Shown here in pieces: positions 24,539 through 34,394 of a stretch of 64,000 nucleotides of DNA. The notes beneath the pieces are model-generated. The model was not told the DNA's origin. It saw only the letters and a list, made by a program, of their open reading frames with translations, and made no database searches. The first letter of the stretch is position 1, and each line of letters starts with the position of its first letter. The stretch spans positions 1 to 64,000 of the forward strand of contig CAPXWY010000003.1 in assembly GCA_948736885.1 (NCBI GenBank). The letters are read 5' to 3'. The position numbers and the translations under genes were made by a program. The DNA is from an uncultured Alistipes sp. Its GTDB lineage: Bacteria; Bacteroidota; Bacteroidia; Bacteroidales; Rikenellaceae.

Positions 24539-27394
24539 TCAGAACAAATCCAACTGCTCGGGGTCGATCACCTCGTCGGCATCGCCGCGGGGCCGTTCGA
24601 CCTCGAAAGCCACTTCGTCGGAGACCGACGCCTGCGCAGCACCGGCCTGCGGCACCGAAACCTCGGAATCTTCCGGCCCCTCAACGGCAAGCCCGGCATC
24701 TTCGGCAAGGTCGAAATCCGCCGCGGCCGTCTCCTCGTCGTCCGGCCCGGGTTCGGGCTGTGGAGGGAGCGCGGGCTCGATGAACCGCAGCGACGCGACC
24801 TCGAAAGTAGTCAGCCGCTTGCCCTTGGCGCGGTGGCTCTTGACCCCCACGAACCCGTCGACGTCGATTTCGTCGGCCGGGCGCGAAGCATGGGCCCCCT
24901 TGTAGGTTATCTCCAGGCGGGCGCCCGCGCGGTCGGTGACGCAGACGAAGTCGGACTGCCCCTCCTCGTCGAGGAAGAACTGCAACTTGTCGGTGGCTTC
25001 GGCCGTGAAACGCTTCATATAATAATAACCCTGCGCGCGGTCGAAGTAGCAGACGCTGTAAACGCATCCGGCCTCGAAGCGGTCGACCCGCACGGTCTCG
25101 TCGGGGAAGTGCTGGGCGAGGTCGTAACCGGTAATATAATATTGGTTCCTGGAGGTCCAGACGATCAGCTTGTCGTCGCCCTTGAACTCGCCGAGGAGCT
25201 TGCCGCGCCCGTCGGCGTTGAGCCGCCGCACGTCCTCGTCGAACCAGACGCTCTGGCCGCCGAGCGTCGAGACGCCGCGCTCCTTCAAGACGATTTTGTG
25301 GATGCCGTAGCGCGAGAAGAGGTTGCCCTGGCTCTGGCGCCCCTTGATGGCGAGGGTCGAGAAATCGAGGTCGACGATCACCTTCTTGAGCCGCGGACGG
25401 GGCTTGAAGTAGACCTTCAGCACCTCGGCCTCGCCGTTGGGGTTGACCGACATGTAGAGAATCTCGCTGCGCGGCGTACCCTTGGTCATGTCGTACTCCT
25501 TGTCGCGCGTGACGGACTTGATGGCGCAGCGCTTCATCAGAATCGGACCGTTGCGGCCGTCGCGGTAGAGCACGTTGTAGATGGTCCGCTCGTCGTTGCG
25601 CTTGAAGACGCCGATGTAGTAGATGCCCTTGTCGAAGAACGCCTTGTCCGAGACCTTGGTGATGACGTAGCGGCCGTCCTTGGTGAAGACGATGACGTCG
25701 TCGATGTCCGAGCAGTCGCAGACGAACTCGGCATCCTTCATCGACTTGCCGATGCCGAAGAAACCCTCGGCGCGGTCGACGTAGAGCTTGGCGTTCGTGA
25801 CGGCAACTTTCGTGGCCTCGATGGAATCGAACTCGCGCAGTTCGGTGCGGCGTTCGTGGCCGGCGCCGTATTTCTCGCGGATGCGGCGGTAGTAGGCCAC
25901 GGCGTAGGCCGTGAGGTGCTCGATGTCGTGCTTGGTCTGCGCTATCTGCTCCTCGATCTGCTTGATCTCGTTGTCGGCCTTTTCGGTGTCGTAGCGCGAA
26001 ATGCGGATGAATCGCAGTTCGGTGAGCCGCTGCACGTCGTCGATGGTCACCTCGCGGCGCAGCAGCTTCTTGAACGGCGCCAGCCCCTTGTCGACAGCGG
26101 CATAGGCCGCTTCGCGGGTCTTGCACCCCTCGATAAGCTGGTAGAGCTTGTTTTCGATGAAGATGCGTTCGAGCGACGCAGCGTGCCAAGCCTCGTTCAG
26201 CTCGCCGAGCCGGATTTCGAGCTCGCGGCCCAGCAGCCACTTGGTGTGGTCGGCCGAACGGCGCAGAATCTCCCGCACCCCGAGGAAATGGGGCTTCTCC
26301 TCCCAGATGACGCAGGCGTTGGGCGAGATGGAGACCTCGCAGTCGGTAAAGGCGTAGAGCGCGTCGATGGTCTTGTCCGACGATTCGTCGGGAGCCACCT
26401 GGATGACGATTTCGACCTTGTCGGCCGTGTTGTCGTCGACCTTGCGGATCTTGATTTTGCCCTTTTCGTTGGCCTTGATAATCGACTCCTTGATGGATTC
26501 GGTGGTGGTGGTATAGGGTATTTCGGTGATGGCAAGGGTGCGCTTGTCGATTTTCGAGATGCGCGCCCGCACCTTGACCGCCCCGCCCCGCAGACCGTCG
26601 TTGTAACGGCTCACGTCGGCCGTGCCGCCCGTGGGGAAATCGGGATAGAGCTCGAAGTCGCGCCCCTCCAGATGGGCGATGCAGGCGTCGATAAGCTCGT
26701 TGAAATTGTGCGGCAGAATCTTCGACGCCAAGCCCACAGCGATGCCGTCCGACCCCTGGGCCAACAGCAGCGGGAACTTGATGGGCAGCGTCACAGGCTC
26801 CTCGTTGCGGCCGTCGTAGGAACGCATCCACTCGGTGGTCTTCTTGTTGAAAACCACGTCGAGGGCGAATTTCGACAGACGCGCCTCGATGTAACGGCCT
26901 GCGGCGGCCTCGTCGCCCGTGAGGATGTTGCCCCAGTTGCCCTGGCAGTCTATCAGCAGCTCTTTCTGCCCCAGCTGCACGAGGGCATCCTTGATGGAAG
27001 CGTCGCCGTGGGGATGGTACTGCATGGTCTGCCCGACGATGTTGGCCACCTTGTTGTAGCGGCCGTCGTCGACGGTCTTCATGGCGTGGAGAATACGCCG
27101 CTGCACGGGCTTCAGACCGTCCTCGACATGGGGCACGGCGCGTTCGAGGATGACATACGATGCGTAATCGAGGAACCAGTTCTTGTACATGCCTGTGAGC
27201 TTGCGCACCCCGCCCTCCTCCTGCGTCAGACGGTCGTACTTGCCGCTCCTGGCCGGGGCGGCAGGCGCTTCGGCATCGTCCGCATCGGACGCGCCGGCGG
27301 GTGCTTCGGCAACCCCGTCGCCGACGGTTCCGGACGCCGCGGGCTCCCCGTTGAACTCCTCTTCGGGATGGATTCTATCTTTATCTTGAGACAT
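24539..27394 (-). CDS. parC: DNA topoisomerase IV subunit A
   Basis: Decatenates daughter chromosomes with ParE. The 951-aa protein has the breakage-reunion core (KPVQRRILHAMK, HPHGDASIKD, catalytic Tyr in GRYIEARLSK). A beta-pinwheel C-terminal region follows without a clear GyrA box, and an acidic tail completes it. It is longer than E. coli ParC, with a low-complexity N-terminal extension of about 50 residues (Ala/Glu-rich) and a charged C-terminal tail of about 90 residues. Start MSQDKDRI at an ATG. It follows parE by 31 bp that hold a heptamer array. Confidence 0.93.
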   Translation of the reverse strand: MSQDKDRIHPEEEFNGEPAASGTVGDGVAEAPAGASDADDAEAPAAPARSGKYDRLTQEEGGVRKLTGMYKNWFLDYASYVILERAVPHVEDGLKPVQRRILHAMKTVDDGRYNKVANIVGQTMQYHPHGDASIKDALVQLGQKELLIDCQGNWGNILTGDEAAAGRYIEARLSKFALDVVFNKKTTEWMRSYDGRNEEPVTLPIKFPLLLAQGSDGIAVGLASKILPHNFNELIDACIAHLEGRDFELYPDFPTGGTADVSRYNDGLRGGAVKVRARISKIDKRTLAITEIPYTTTTESIKESIIKANEKGKIKIRKVDDNTADKVEIVIQVAPDESSDKTIDALYAFTDCEVSISPNACVIWEEKPHFLGVREILRRSADHTKWLLGRELEIRLGELNEAWHAASLERIFIENKLYQLIEGCKTREAAYAAVDKGLAPFKKLLRREVTIDDVQRLTELRFIRISRYDTEKADNEIKQIEEQIAQTKHDIEHLTAYAVAYYRRIREKYGAGHERRTELREFDSIEATKVAVTNAKLYVDRAEGFFGIGKSMKDAEFVCDCSDIDDVIVFTKDGRYVITKVSDKAFFDKGIYYIGVFKRNDERTIYNVLYRDGRNGPILMKRCAIKSVTRDKEYDMTKGTPRSEILYMSVNPNGEAEVLKVYFKPRPRLKKVIVDLDFSTLAIKGRQSQGNLFSRYGIHKIVLKERGVSTLGGQSVWFDEDVRRLNADGRGKLLGEFKGDDKLIVWTSRNQYYITGYDLAQHFPDETVRVDRFEAGCVYSVCYFDRAQGYYYMKRFTAEATDKLQFFLDEEGQSDFVCVTDRAGARLEITYKGAHASRPADEIDVDGFVGVKSHRAKGKRLTTFEVASLRFIEPALPPQPEPGPDDEETAAADFDLAEDAGLAVEGPEDSEVSVPQAGAAQASVSDEVAFEVERPRGDADEVIDPEQLDLF

Positions 27395-27402
27395 CAATTC
27401 TG

Positions 27403-27429
27403 GATTATGAATTGTGAATTATGAATTAC
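27403..27429. repeat. Heptamer array between parE and parC
   Basis: Four 7-bp units ATTATGA-ATTGTGA-ATTATGA-ATTACGA fill the gap. The parE stop codon lies in the last unit. The ATTGTGA unit is the reverse complement of the array at position 1. Confidence 0.85.
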
Positions 27430-29300
27430 GAAAGAGCCAGGTCCTGCTCCACGAGGTCTTCCTCAATGCGCAGGTTGTCGATGATGAAGCCCTGCCGCTC
27501 GAAGGTGTTCTTGCCCATGTAGAACTCCAGCAGGTCGTGGATGGGGTCGTCCTTGGTGATGCGCACCCGGTCGAGCCGCATCCCCTCGCCGATGAATTCG
27601 CGGAACTCGTCGGGCGAAATCTCGCCCAGACCTTTGAAACGCGTGATTTCGGCGTTGGCGCCGCACTGCTTGAGCGCCTTGAGCCGCTCCTCCTCCGAAT
27701 AACAATAATGGGTCTCCTTCTTGTTACGGACGCGGAACAGCGGGGTCTGCAAGATATAGAGGTGGCCGCGGCGGATGACGTCGGGAAAGAACTGGAGGAA
27801 GAACGTGGTAATGAGCAACCGGATGTGCATGCCGTCGACATCGGCATCGGTGGCGATGACGACCTTTTCGTAACGCAGGTTGTCGATCTCCTCCTCGATG
27901 TTGAGCGCCGCCTGCAAGAGGTTGAACTCCTCGTTTTCGTAGACCACCTTCTTGGTGAGCCCGAAGCAGTTGAGCGGCTTGCCGCGCAGCGAGAAAACGG
28001 CCTGCGTGCGCACGTCGCGCGACTTGGTGATGGAACCCGACGCCGAATTGCCCTCGGTGATGAAAATCATCGACCGCTCGGCCAACTCGCTCTTATCGGT
28101 GCGGTGAATCTTGCAGTCGCGCAGCTTGCGGTTGTTGAGCGACACCTTTTTGGCGGTCTCGCGCGCCTTTTTCTGGATACCCGAAATGGCCTTGCGCTCC
28201 TTCTCGTTCTCGACGATTTTCTTCTGAAGAATCTGCGCCGTCTCGGGGTGCTTGTGGAGATAGTCGTCGAGGTGTTTGGTCAGGAAATCCATCACGAAGT
28301 TGCGCATCGAAACCCCGGGCTCTATCTCCTTGGAACCGAGCTTGATTTTGGTCTGCGACTCGAAGACGGGGTCGGTGACCTTGACCGAAATGGCGGCGAT
28401 GATGGAGGTGCGGATGTCGAGCGGGTCGTAGTCCTTGCGGAAAAACTCCTTGACGGTCTTGGCGATGGCCTCGCGGAACGCCGCCTGGTGGGTACCGCCC
28501 TGCGAAGTGTACTGGCCGTTGACGAACGAATAGTAATTCTCGCCGTAGCCCGTGCCGTGGGTGATGGCAATCTCGATGTCGTCGCCCGACAGATGGACCG
28601 GGGCATAGAGCGGGTCCTCGGTCATGTTCTCGTTCAAGAGGTCCAGCAGACCGTTCTTGGAGACGTAGGCCGTGCCGTTGAAATTGAACGTGAGCCCCAG
28701 ATTGAGGTAGGTATAGTTGCGGACGAGCTGCTCGACGTATTCGAGGTTGTAATCGTAGGGACCGAACACCTCCTCGTCGACCCGGAACCGAATCAGCGTA
28801 CCGTTGGGCTCGCCGACGCCCGACTCCCAGCGGTCGCTCTGCTCCAACCCCTTGGCGAAGGTGACGGTGCGGGCCTCGCCGTCGCGCACCGACCGGGCCT
28901 CGAACTCGGACGAAAGCATGTTGACGGCCTTGACGCCGACGCCGTTGAGACCCACGGTCTTCTTGAACGCCGAACCGCCGTACTTGCCGCCCGTATTCAT
29001 TTCGGAGACGGCCGCCGAAAGCGACTTGAGGGGAATGCCGCGCCCGTAGTCGCGGACCGTCACGACACGGTCCTCGATGGTGATGTCGACCTGGTGCCCG
29101 GCACCCATGATGAACTCGTCGACGGAGTTGTCGACCACCTCCTTGATGAGGACGTAGATACCGTCGTCGGCCTGCGAACCGTCGCCCAGCTTACCGATAT
29201 ACATACCGGGCCGCAGGCGGATGTGCTCGCGCGGCGAAAGGGTCACGATGGCGTCGTCGCCGTAGTTTTCGGGGGAATTATTGGTAAGTAAATCTGCCAT
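27426..29300 (-). CDS. parE: DNA topoisomerase IV subunit B
   Basis: ATPase subunit of topoisomerase IV. The 624-aa protein has a GHKL ATPase domain ([29 protein letters not shown]), a transducer domain, and a TOPRIM metal site with EGNSASGS near residue 415 and DADVDG near 490. At this size it lacks the GyrB insertion. Its pairing with parC supports ParE. The stop codon sits in a heptamer repeat. The gene opens after an inverted-repeat element that separates it from plsC. Confidence 0.94.
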   Translation of the reverse strand: MADLLTNNSPENYGDDAIVTLSPREHIRLRPGMYIGKLGDGSQADDGIYVLIKEVVDNSVDEFIMGAGHQVDITIEDRVVTVRDYGRGIPLKSLSAAVSEMNTGGKYGGSAFKKTVGLNGVGVKAVNMLSSEFEARSVRDGEARTVTFAKGLEQSDRWESGVGEPNGTLIRFRVDEEVFGPYDYNLEYVEQLVRNYTYLNLGLTFNFNGTAYVSKNGLLDLLNENMTEDPLYAPVHLSGDDIEIAITHGTGYGENYYSFVNGQYTSQGGTHQAAFREAIAKTVKEFFRKDYDPLDIRTSIIAAISVKVTDPVFESQTKIKLGSKEIEPGVSMRNFVMDFLTKHLDDYLHKHPETAQILQKKIVENEKERKAISGIQKKARETAKKVSLNNRKLRDCKIHRTDKSELAERSMIFITEGNSASGSITKSRDVRTQAVFSLRGKPLNCFGLTKKVVYENEEFNLLQAALNIEEEIDNLRYEKVVIATDADVDGMHIRLLITTFFLQFFPDVIRRGHLYILQTPLFRVRNKKETHYCYSEEERLKALKQCGANAEITRFKGLGEISPDEFREFIGEGMRLDRVRITKDDPIHDLLEFYMGKNTFERQGFIIDNLRIEEDLVEQDLALS

Positions 29301-29306
29301 AATATC

Positions 29307-29414
29307 GAATTAAAAATTAAGAATGAAGAATTAAAAATCGAGACCCGACCGACCGGAACCGACCGGGATAGGGCGAAATTCAATTTTTCATTTTTAATTT
29401 TTCATTTTTAATTT
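29307..29414. repeat. Inverted-repeat element with heptameric arms between plsC and parE
   Basis: Left arm 29,307-29,340 (GAATTAA-AAATTAA-GAATGAA-GAATTAA-type units), a 40-bp GC core rich in CCGACCG, and right arm about 29,381-29,414 (T-rich complement). The right arm codes for the last residues of PlsC. Confidence 0.75.
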
Positions 29415-30123
29415 CCGCCAGGGCGGCCGCCATGTCGTCGTGGACCTGCTGTGCCAGCTCGTGGACCTCGGTTGCGGCGACCGCCGCGGCTTCGACGGGC
29501 GGCAGCACGCGCACGGTGATGCGGTTGCGCCAGTTGAAAAGGAAATTCTTCTTGATAAGCGTCGCAGTCCCGTCCAGCACCACGGGCAGAATCCCCACCC
29601 CGGCCTCCTTGGCCAAGGCGAAAGCCCCGGTTTTGAAACGGTGGATCTCGCCGTCCTTGGAACGCGTACCCTCGGGGAACACCGCCACCGAAGCGCCGCG
29701 GCGAATCCATTTGCACCCCTCGCGCACCATCTGCTCCTTGGCTTCGGCGGCACGCCCGCGGTCTATGCAGATGTCGCCGTGGAGCACGAGGAACTGCCCG
29801 AAGAAAGGCACCTTGAAAATCTCGCGCTTGGAAACCCACCGGAAATTGAGCGGGATGCAGTAAAGCGCCGGAATGTCGATTACTGTGTTGTGGTTCAGCA
29901 CGATGACATAGCTCTTGCTCCGGTCAGCGTACTCGCGGCCGATGACCCGCTGCCGCCAGAAAGGCGGGATGAAAAAGAAGATGCGGACCAACACGCGCGA
30001 AAGTTCGTGGACCGTGCGGCGCGCCTTGTCGAACGGCCAGCATACGACCAGCGCGACGGCCGACAAAAGCATGAAGACCGTGCATAGGGCCACCAAAAAC
30101 AGATAATATAAAGCACTCAACAT
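29380..30123 (-). CDS. plsC: 1-acyl-sn-glycerol-3-phosphate acyltransferase
   Basis: Adds the second acyl chain in phosphatidic acid synthesis at the inner membrane. The 247-aa protein has an N-terminal membrane segment (residues 4-30), the catalytic H-x4-D motif in LNHNTVIDIPAL and the FPEGTRS motif that binds glycerol phosphate. Its C-terminus, EIKNEKLKMKN, is encoded by heptamer repeats. An upstream open extension of 48 codons crosses the candidate promoter and was rejected. It is the first gene of the run leading to lolA. Confidence 0.92.
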   Translation of the reverse strand: MLSALYYLFLVALCTVFMLLSAVALVVCWPFDKARRTVHELSRVLVRIFFFIPPFWRQRVIGREYADRSKSYVIVLNHNTVIDIPALYCIPLNFRWVSKREIFKVPFFGQFLVLHGDICIDRGRAAEAKEQMVREGCKWIRRGASVAVFPEGTRSKDGEIHRFKTGAFALAKEAGVGILPVVLDGTATLIKKNFLFNWRNRITVRVLPPVEAAAVAATEVHELAQQVHDDMAAALAEIKNEKLKMKN

Positions 30124-30159
30124 AACGTTCGGGCAAAGGAAGTTCGGTTCAATATCGTG

Positions 30160-30167
30160 CAAAAGTA
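30160..30167 (-). promoter_or_regulatory. Candidate -7 box upstream of plsC
   Basis: TACTTTTG on the minus strand fits TAnnTTTG and lies 36 bp before the plsC start. No good TTG box is at the right distance, so the call is tentative. Confidence 0.4.
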
Positions 30168-30328
30168 GGAATTTTTCCCGGAATAACCGCCGGGCCGCCG
30201 CGTTTTCTCGTAATTTCCCGCACATGCCCGAACAGCGGCAGGCCCCCGCCCCGACGAACAACGGCACCGATTAATTAACTTTATATAAATAGGTATCGAA
30301 AATTTTCGCAAAAATCAAGTACTTTGTA

Positions 30329-30360
30329 TTGCATAGTATAATTATTTTGTCATATCTTTG
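30329..30360 (+). promoter_or_regulatory. Promoter of the TonB-receptor-like gene
   Basis: TTG (30,329-30,331), a 21-bp spacer and TATCTTTG (30,353-30,360), a perfect -7 box. The predicted leader is about 40 nt. Confidence 0.65.
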
Positions 30361-30405
30361 CACTGTCGAGATATAACGAACAGAAAATAATCAACAACAA
30401 AAGAT

Positions 30406-32775
30406 ATGAAAAAACTGGCCGCCTTCATCGTGATTGTAATAATGACCGTTCTGCGGGCCCTCGGGGCGCAAAACTACCCTGCCACGGGCCGTGTGGTGAC
30501 ACAGCAGGGCGACGCCGTGGAATTCGCGACGGTGGTTCTGTTGCAGGACGGGCAGCAAATCGCAGGTACGGCGACCGACACCGAGGGCCGCTTCGCGCTG
30601 AAAGTTCCGGCGGGCGACTACACCCTCTCCATCCGGTTCATCGGATTCGAGCCGCTGGAACGCGAAGTGCGCATCGAATCGCCGACCGACCTGGGCGACC
30701 TGACACTCAGCGCCGCCGCCACGCAAATCGACGACGTGGTGGTAAGCGCCCAGCTTATCCGCCGCGAAGCCGACCGCTTCGTGGTCGACGTAGCCAACAC
30801 CCCGGCGATGCTCGGCCGGGACGGCATCGAAGCGCTCAAGCTGGCACCGGGCATCTGGATGGACGGCGACAAGATTTCGATCAACGGCAAATCGGGCTCG
30901 AAAGTCTACGTCAACGACCGCGAACTGCGCATGGAACCCGACCAGCTGCTGAGCTACCTCCAATCGCTGCGGGCCGAGGACATCCAGAAAATCGAGGTCA
31001 TTCCGATGGCCGGGGCCGACTACGACGCCGATTCGTCGGGCGGCGTCATCCGCATCACCCTCCGCAAGCGCCGCGAACAGGGCACCGAAGGCTCGGTATC
31101 GCTGGCAGCCCAAGCGGGCGAATGGAGCCATGGGCTGAAGCCGCAAGCCAGCGTCAACCACCATTCGGAACGCTTCGACTTCTACGCCAATGCCTGGGGC
31201 CATCTGCAAAACACCACGTTCCGCTCCGACGAACTGACCCGCTATACGGCAGGCGACACCCGGCTCGAATCGCACTCGCGCACCAAGGAACGTCCGCGCA
31301 ACTACGGATTCAAGGCGGGCGGCATCTGCGAACTGACCCCGAAACACAGCATCGGGCTCGAAGCCGACTACTGGCGCACCAACGAACCGGGCATCAACGA
31401 CACCCACACCGATTTCACGGCCGCCGGCATCCCGACCCGCACCGAGAGCCGCTACGACGCCCACAACCGGCAGAACAACCTTTCGGCGACGTTCAACTAC
31501 ATCTTCAAGCTCGACACCGCGGGCTCGACCCTCAAGCTGCTGGCCGACTACAACCTCCGCTCCTCGGATTCGGGCAACGACAATTCCAGCCGCATTGCCT
31601 CGCCCGGCGGCACGCTCGATTCGCTCTACCGCAACCGCTCGACGGCGCACTACAACGTTGCGACCGCCACGCTGGCCCTCGACAAGCATTTCGGCCCGAA
31701 ATGGACGCTGCGGGCCGGAGCCAAGTACACCTACAACGACATGCGCAACCATGCGCTCTACGAATACCGCCCGGCCGAAACATGGCTGCGCGACGAGGCC
31801 CACAGCTTCCGGCTCGACTACACGGAACATATCGCGGCGGTCTACGGCATTGTTGCGGCGAACCTCGGCCGCTGGAGCGCGGTGGCCGGACTGCGCGGCG
31901 AATACACCCGCACGGCGGGCAAGAACGACGGCACCCGGCAGGACTATTTTTCGCTCTTCCCCAACGCCAGCGTCTCCTATGCGCTCACCCGCGACGGCGC
32001 CTACTCGCTCATCGGCCAGTATGCCCGCACCATCGGACGGCCGCGCTTCTGGTGTCTCAATCCGCAGCGCGTGCAGATTTCGGACTACACCTATCAGACG
32101 GGCAACCCGGAACTCGAACCCTCCTACAAACACGATGTAAGCCTGACCCTGGTGCTGGCCCACAAATATACGCTCACGGGCGGCGTGACGATCCAGACCG
32201 ACGAAATCCAGCAGACCATACAACCCGACCCGACCAACCCCGACATGCTGCAAATCGTGTGGGTCAACTTCGACACGACGAAAAGCTACTACGCTTCGGC
32301 CACCATCCCGCTGCAGCCGACCCGCTGGTGGTCGGTCAACCTCAACGGAACCTACATCCGCCAAGGCCAGCGCATCGGCCGGAACAGCCCCGAAGAACAC
32401 TACAATTTCGGCTACGCGAGCGCCTCGATGACCTTCACGCTCCCGGCGAAATTCTACATCGACCTCTCCTACCGCTACCAGAGCCGCGTGGTGCTGGGCA
32501 ACTGCTGGGTCGAAGAGATGCACTTCACCGACGCCGGCATCAAGAAACGCTTCGGCGACAATTTCACGGCTGCTTTCACGGTCCGCAACCCCATAGCCCC
32601 ACCGGTTCAGAAAATCGGAGCCCGTGGCGACGGCTTCGTGCGCCATGTCGACGCCGTCCAAACCTGGAACAGCCGCACCTACCAACTGTCGCTGAGCTAT
32701 CGCTTCCGAACGGGCAAGGCGTTCCGCCACCGAAACGTGGAAGCAGGCTCGGCCGAAGAAAAAAGCCGTCTGTAA
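30406..32775 (+). CDS. TonB-dependent-receptor-like outer-membrane barrel
   Basis: A 789-aa outer-membrane protein with a signal peptide (ending ALG-AQ, about residue 21), a carboxypeptidase-regulatory-like domain (about 25-105: GRVVTQQGDAVEFATVVL ... FIGFEPLEREV), a plug-like region (about 112-225, IDDVVVSAQ ... GGVIRITLRKR) and a long beta-barrel. It matches the OMP barrel-3 type and has no adjacent SusD, so it is not a standard glycan importer. The ligand is unknown. The last codons and stop overlap a terminator hairpin serving the convergent lemA operon. It has a strong promoter of its own. Confidence 0.8.
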   Translation: MKKLAAFIVIVIMTVLRALGAQNYPATGRVVTQQGDAVEFATVVLLQDGQQIAGTATDTEGRFALKVPAGDYTLSIRFIGFEPLEREVRIESPTDLGDLTLSAAATQIDDVVVSAQLIRREADRFVVDVANTPAMLGRDGIEALKLAPGIWMDGDKISINGKSGSKVYVNDRELRMEPDQLLSYLQSLRAEDIQKIEVIPMAGADYDADSSGGVIRITLRKRREQGTEGSVSLAAQAGEWSHGLKPQASVNHHSERFDFYANAWGHLQNTTFRSDELTRYTAGDTRLESHSRTKERPRNYGFKAGGICELTPKHSIGLEADYWRTNEPGINDTHTDFTAAGIPTRTESRYDAHNRQNNLSATFNYIFKLDTAGSTLKLLADYNLRSSDSGNDNSSRIASPGGTLDSLYRNRSTAHYNVATATLALDKHFGPKWTLRAGAKYTYNDMRNHALYEYRPAETWLRDEAHSFRLDYTEHIAAVYGIVAANLGRWSAVAGLRGEYTRTAGKNDGTRQDYFSLFPNASVSYALTRDGAYSLIGQYARTIGRPRFWCLNPQRVQISDYTYQTGNPELEPSYKHDVSLTLVLAHKYTLTGGVTIQTDEIQQTIQPDPTNPDMLQIVWVNFDTTKSYYASATIPLQPTRWWSVNLNGTYIRQGQRIGRNSPEEHYNFGYASASMTFTLPAKFYIDLSYRYQSRVVLGNCWVEEMHFTDAGIKKRFGDNFTAAFTVRNPIAPPVQKIGARGDGFVRHVDAVQTWNSRTYQLSLSYRFRTGKAFRHRNVEAGSAEEKSRL

Positions 32776-32790
32776 CGAATACAGACGGCT
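32757..32790 (-). terminator. Terminator of the TPM-lemA operon, embedded in the convergent gene
   Basis: AGCCGTCTGT and ACAGACGGCT form a perfect 10-bp stem with a 7-base loop. On the minus strand it is followed by TTTTTTC. The stem spans the stop codon of the plus-strand receptor gene. Confidence 0.8.
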
Positions 32791-32812
32791 GGAACCTGTC
32801 GGGCGACCGCGC

Positions 32813-33397
32813 CTAAAACTCCACGACGGGCGCCTGTGCGGCGGCGGCATCGGCCGTGAAGTAAGGCTTCTCGCCGAAACCGAACATCCTGGCGACGATG
32901 ACGGCGGGGAACCTGCGCACGGCAACGTTGTAACCCCGAACCGTCGTATTGAAACGCTCGCGTGCCACGGCGATGCGGTTTTCGGTGCCCTCCAACTGCG
33001 CCTGCAACTCCTGGAAATTCTGGTTGGCCTTGAGGTCGGGATAACGCTCTGCGACCACGAGCAGCCGGCCCAAAGCCGAACGCACACCCTCCTGCGCCTG
33101 CTGGAACCGGGCCATGGTCTCGGGCGTGAGCTCGTCGACCGAAAGATTGACCGACGTAGCCTTGGCACGGGCCTCGACCACCCCTTCGAGCGTTTCACGC
33201 TCGTGGACGGCATAGCCCTTGACCGTATTGACCAAGTTGGGAATCAGGTCCGAACGACGCTGGTACTGCGTCTCGACCTGCGCCCAGGCGGTTTTTACCT
33301 CCTCGTCCATGCGGACGAAACCGTTGTAAGTCCGGTAAAACCAGAATGCGCCGAGCACGACCACGGCCGCCACGGCAATCCAAATCCATTTTTTCAT
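32813..33397 (-). CDS. lemA: LemA family protein
   Basis: A 194-aa membrane-anchored protein of the LemA family. It has one N-terminal membrane segment (residues 4-21), then the conserved start of the helical bundle (YNGFVRMDEEVKTAWAQVE, QRRSDLIPNLVNTVKGYA) and a typical GYNVAVRRFP segment near the end. The molecular role of LemA is not settled. It is often beside TPM-domain proteins, as here, with 32 bp between the genes. Confidence 0.92.
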   Translation of the reverse strand: MKKWIWIAVAAVVVLGAFWFYRTYNGFVRMDEEVKTAWAQVETQYQRRSDLIPNLVNTVKGYAVHERETLEGVVEARAKATSVNLSVDELTPETMARFQQAQEGVRSALGRLLVVAERYPDLKANQNFQELQAQLEGTENRIAVARERFNTTVRGYNVAVRRFPAVIVARMFGFGEKPYFTADAAAAQAPVVEF

Positions 33398-33429
33398 TGC
33401 GCTTATCGTATTTGTGTATTCTATATTGC

Positions 33430-34335
33430 CTACCACCTTGAACCTGCGCCGCCCCCGCCGAACGAACCGCCGCCGAAACCACCTCCGAACGAACCGCCCG
33501 CTCCGCTTCCGAAGCCGCCGATACCGCCTCCGATGAAGGGGCCCCGGCCGCCGCCCAGCCCGTTGTCGCGGGGCGAGCGGACGCTGCGCTTGACGACCTT
33601 GCCGCAATTGGAGCAGACGAACGTATATTCGATCTGCTCGTAACGCGGCGTGACGGACAACACCTGTTTGTCGCGCAGTTCCAGCGTGCGTTTCCTGCAC
33701 CGGGGACAACGCCTGCTTTGGCTGTCAAGCAAGACCAGCACCAACACAAGCATTCCCCCAAGAGTGCAGAGAATCAACAATGTTTGCCAAAGCGGCAATT
33801 CTTCCTCCTCCGGCTCGGGGCCGAAGTCGAGCTCACCGTTACGAAGCAATTCGGCCACGGCCTCGACCCCCGCCACCATGCCTGCGTCGTAGTTGTCCTC
33901 GCGGAAATAAGGCAGCATGAAATTGAGCTGAATCCGCTTGCAAAGGGCATCGGGCAAAACGCCCTCCAGGCCCGGTCCTGTGACGAAACGGATTTCGTGC
34001 AGGCGCTCGACCAGCAAAATCCCCAGTCCGTTGTCGACGTCCTTGCGACCCACGCCCCAACTACCGAACAGCTGCATGGCGAAGGTAAAGGGGTCGCCGC
34101 CCTCGATGTCGTCGAGCGCCGCCACAGCCACCTGCGCAAGCCCCTGCGCCCGCAGCGCGGCACACACCGAATCGATCCGGGCCACAGCCGCATCCGAAAG
34201 AATTCCATCGGGGTTGGAGACATAGCGGGTCCTGTCGGCAAGCTGCACGTTGGGCACCTCGCCGGGCTTCCACGTACGCGCGCCGACCGTCGCGGAGACG
34301 GCCGCCAGCAGCACTATAAGGATAAAACGTTTCAT
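33430..34335 (-). CDS. TPM-domain membrane protein (YgcG type)
   Basis: A 301-aa protein with a signal peptide (ending TVGA-R, about residue 19), a TPM domain (about 30-175, YVSNPDGILSD ... GLGILLVERLHEIRFVTG), a membrane segment (about 185-205), a zinc-ribbon-like pair of CxxC motifs (CPRCRKR and CSNCGK) and a Gly/Ser-rich tail of about 45 residues. TPM proteins sit in the envelope and have been linked to photosystem or respiratory-complex maintenance elsewhere; the role here is unknown. It pairs with lemA. Confidence 0.88.
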   Translation of the reverse strand: MKRFILIVLLAAVSATVGARTWKPGEVPNVQLADRTRYVSNPDGILSDAAVARIDSVCAALRAQGLAQVAVAALDDIEGGDPFTFAMQLFGSWGVGRKDVDNGLGILLVERLHEIRFVTGPGLEGVLPDALCKRIQLNFMLPYFREDNYDAGMVAGVEAVAELLRNGELDFGPEPEEEELPLWQTLLILCTLGGMLVLVLVLLDSQSRRCPRCRKRTLELRDKQVLSVTPRYEQIEYTFVCSNCGKVVKRSVRSPRDNGLGGGRGPFIGGGIGGFGSGAGGSFGGGFGGGSFGGGGAGSRW

Positions 34336-34343
34336 ATTCTGAG

Positions 34344-34351
34344 CAAAGATA
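34344..34351 (-). promoter_or_regulatory. Candidate -7 box of the TPM-lemA operon
   Basis: TATCTTTG on the minus strand, a perfect -7 box, lies only 8 bp before the start codon. Transcripts from it would have almost no leader. No TTG lies 19-21 bp upstream, where a terminator stem occupies the space. Confidence 0.4.
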
Positions 34352-34363
34352 CGAAAAACCCTG

Positions 34364-34394
34364 CAAAAAAAGCGCCCCGAACGGACGCTTTTTA
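34364..34394 (-). terminator. Terminator of the alpha-glucan operon
   Basis: AAAAAGCG and CGCTTTTT arms, with CC/GG pairs inside, form a hairpin. On the minus strand it is followed by a seven-T run. It lies 23 bp after the last GH13 stop codon. Confidence 0.8.
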
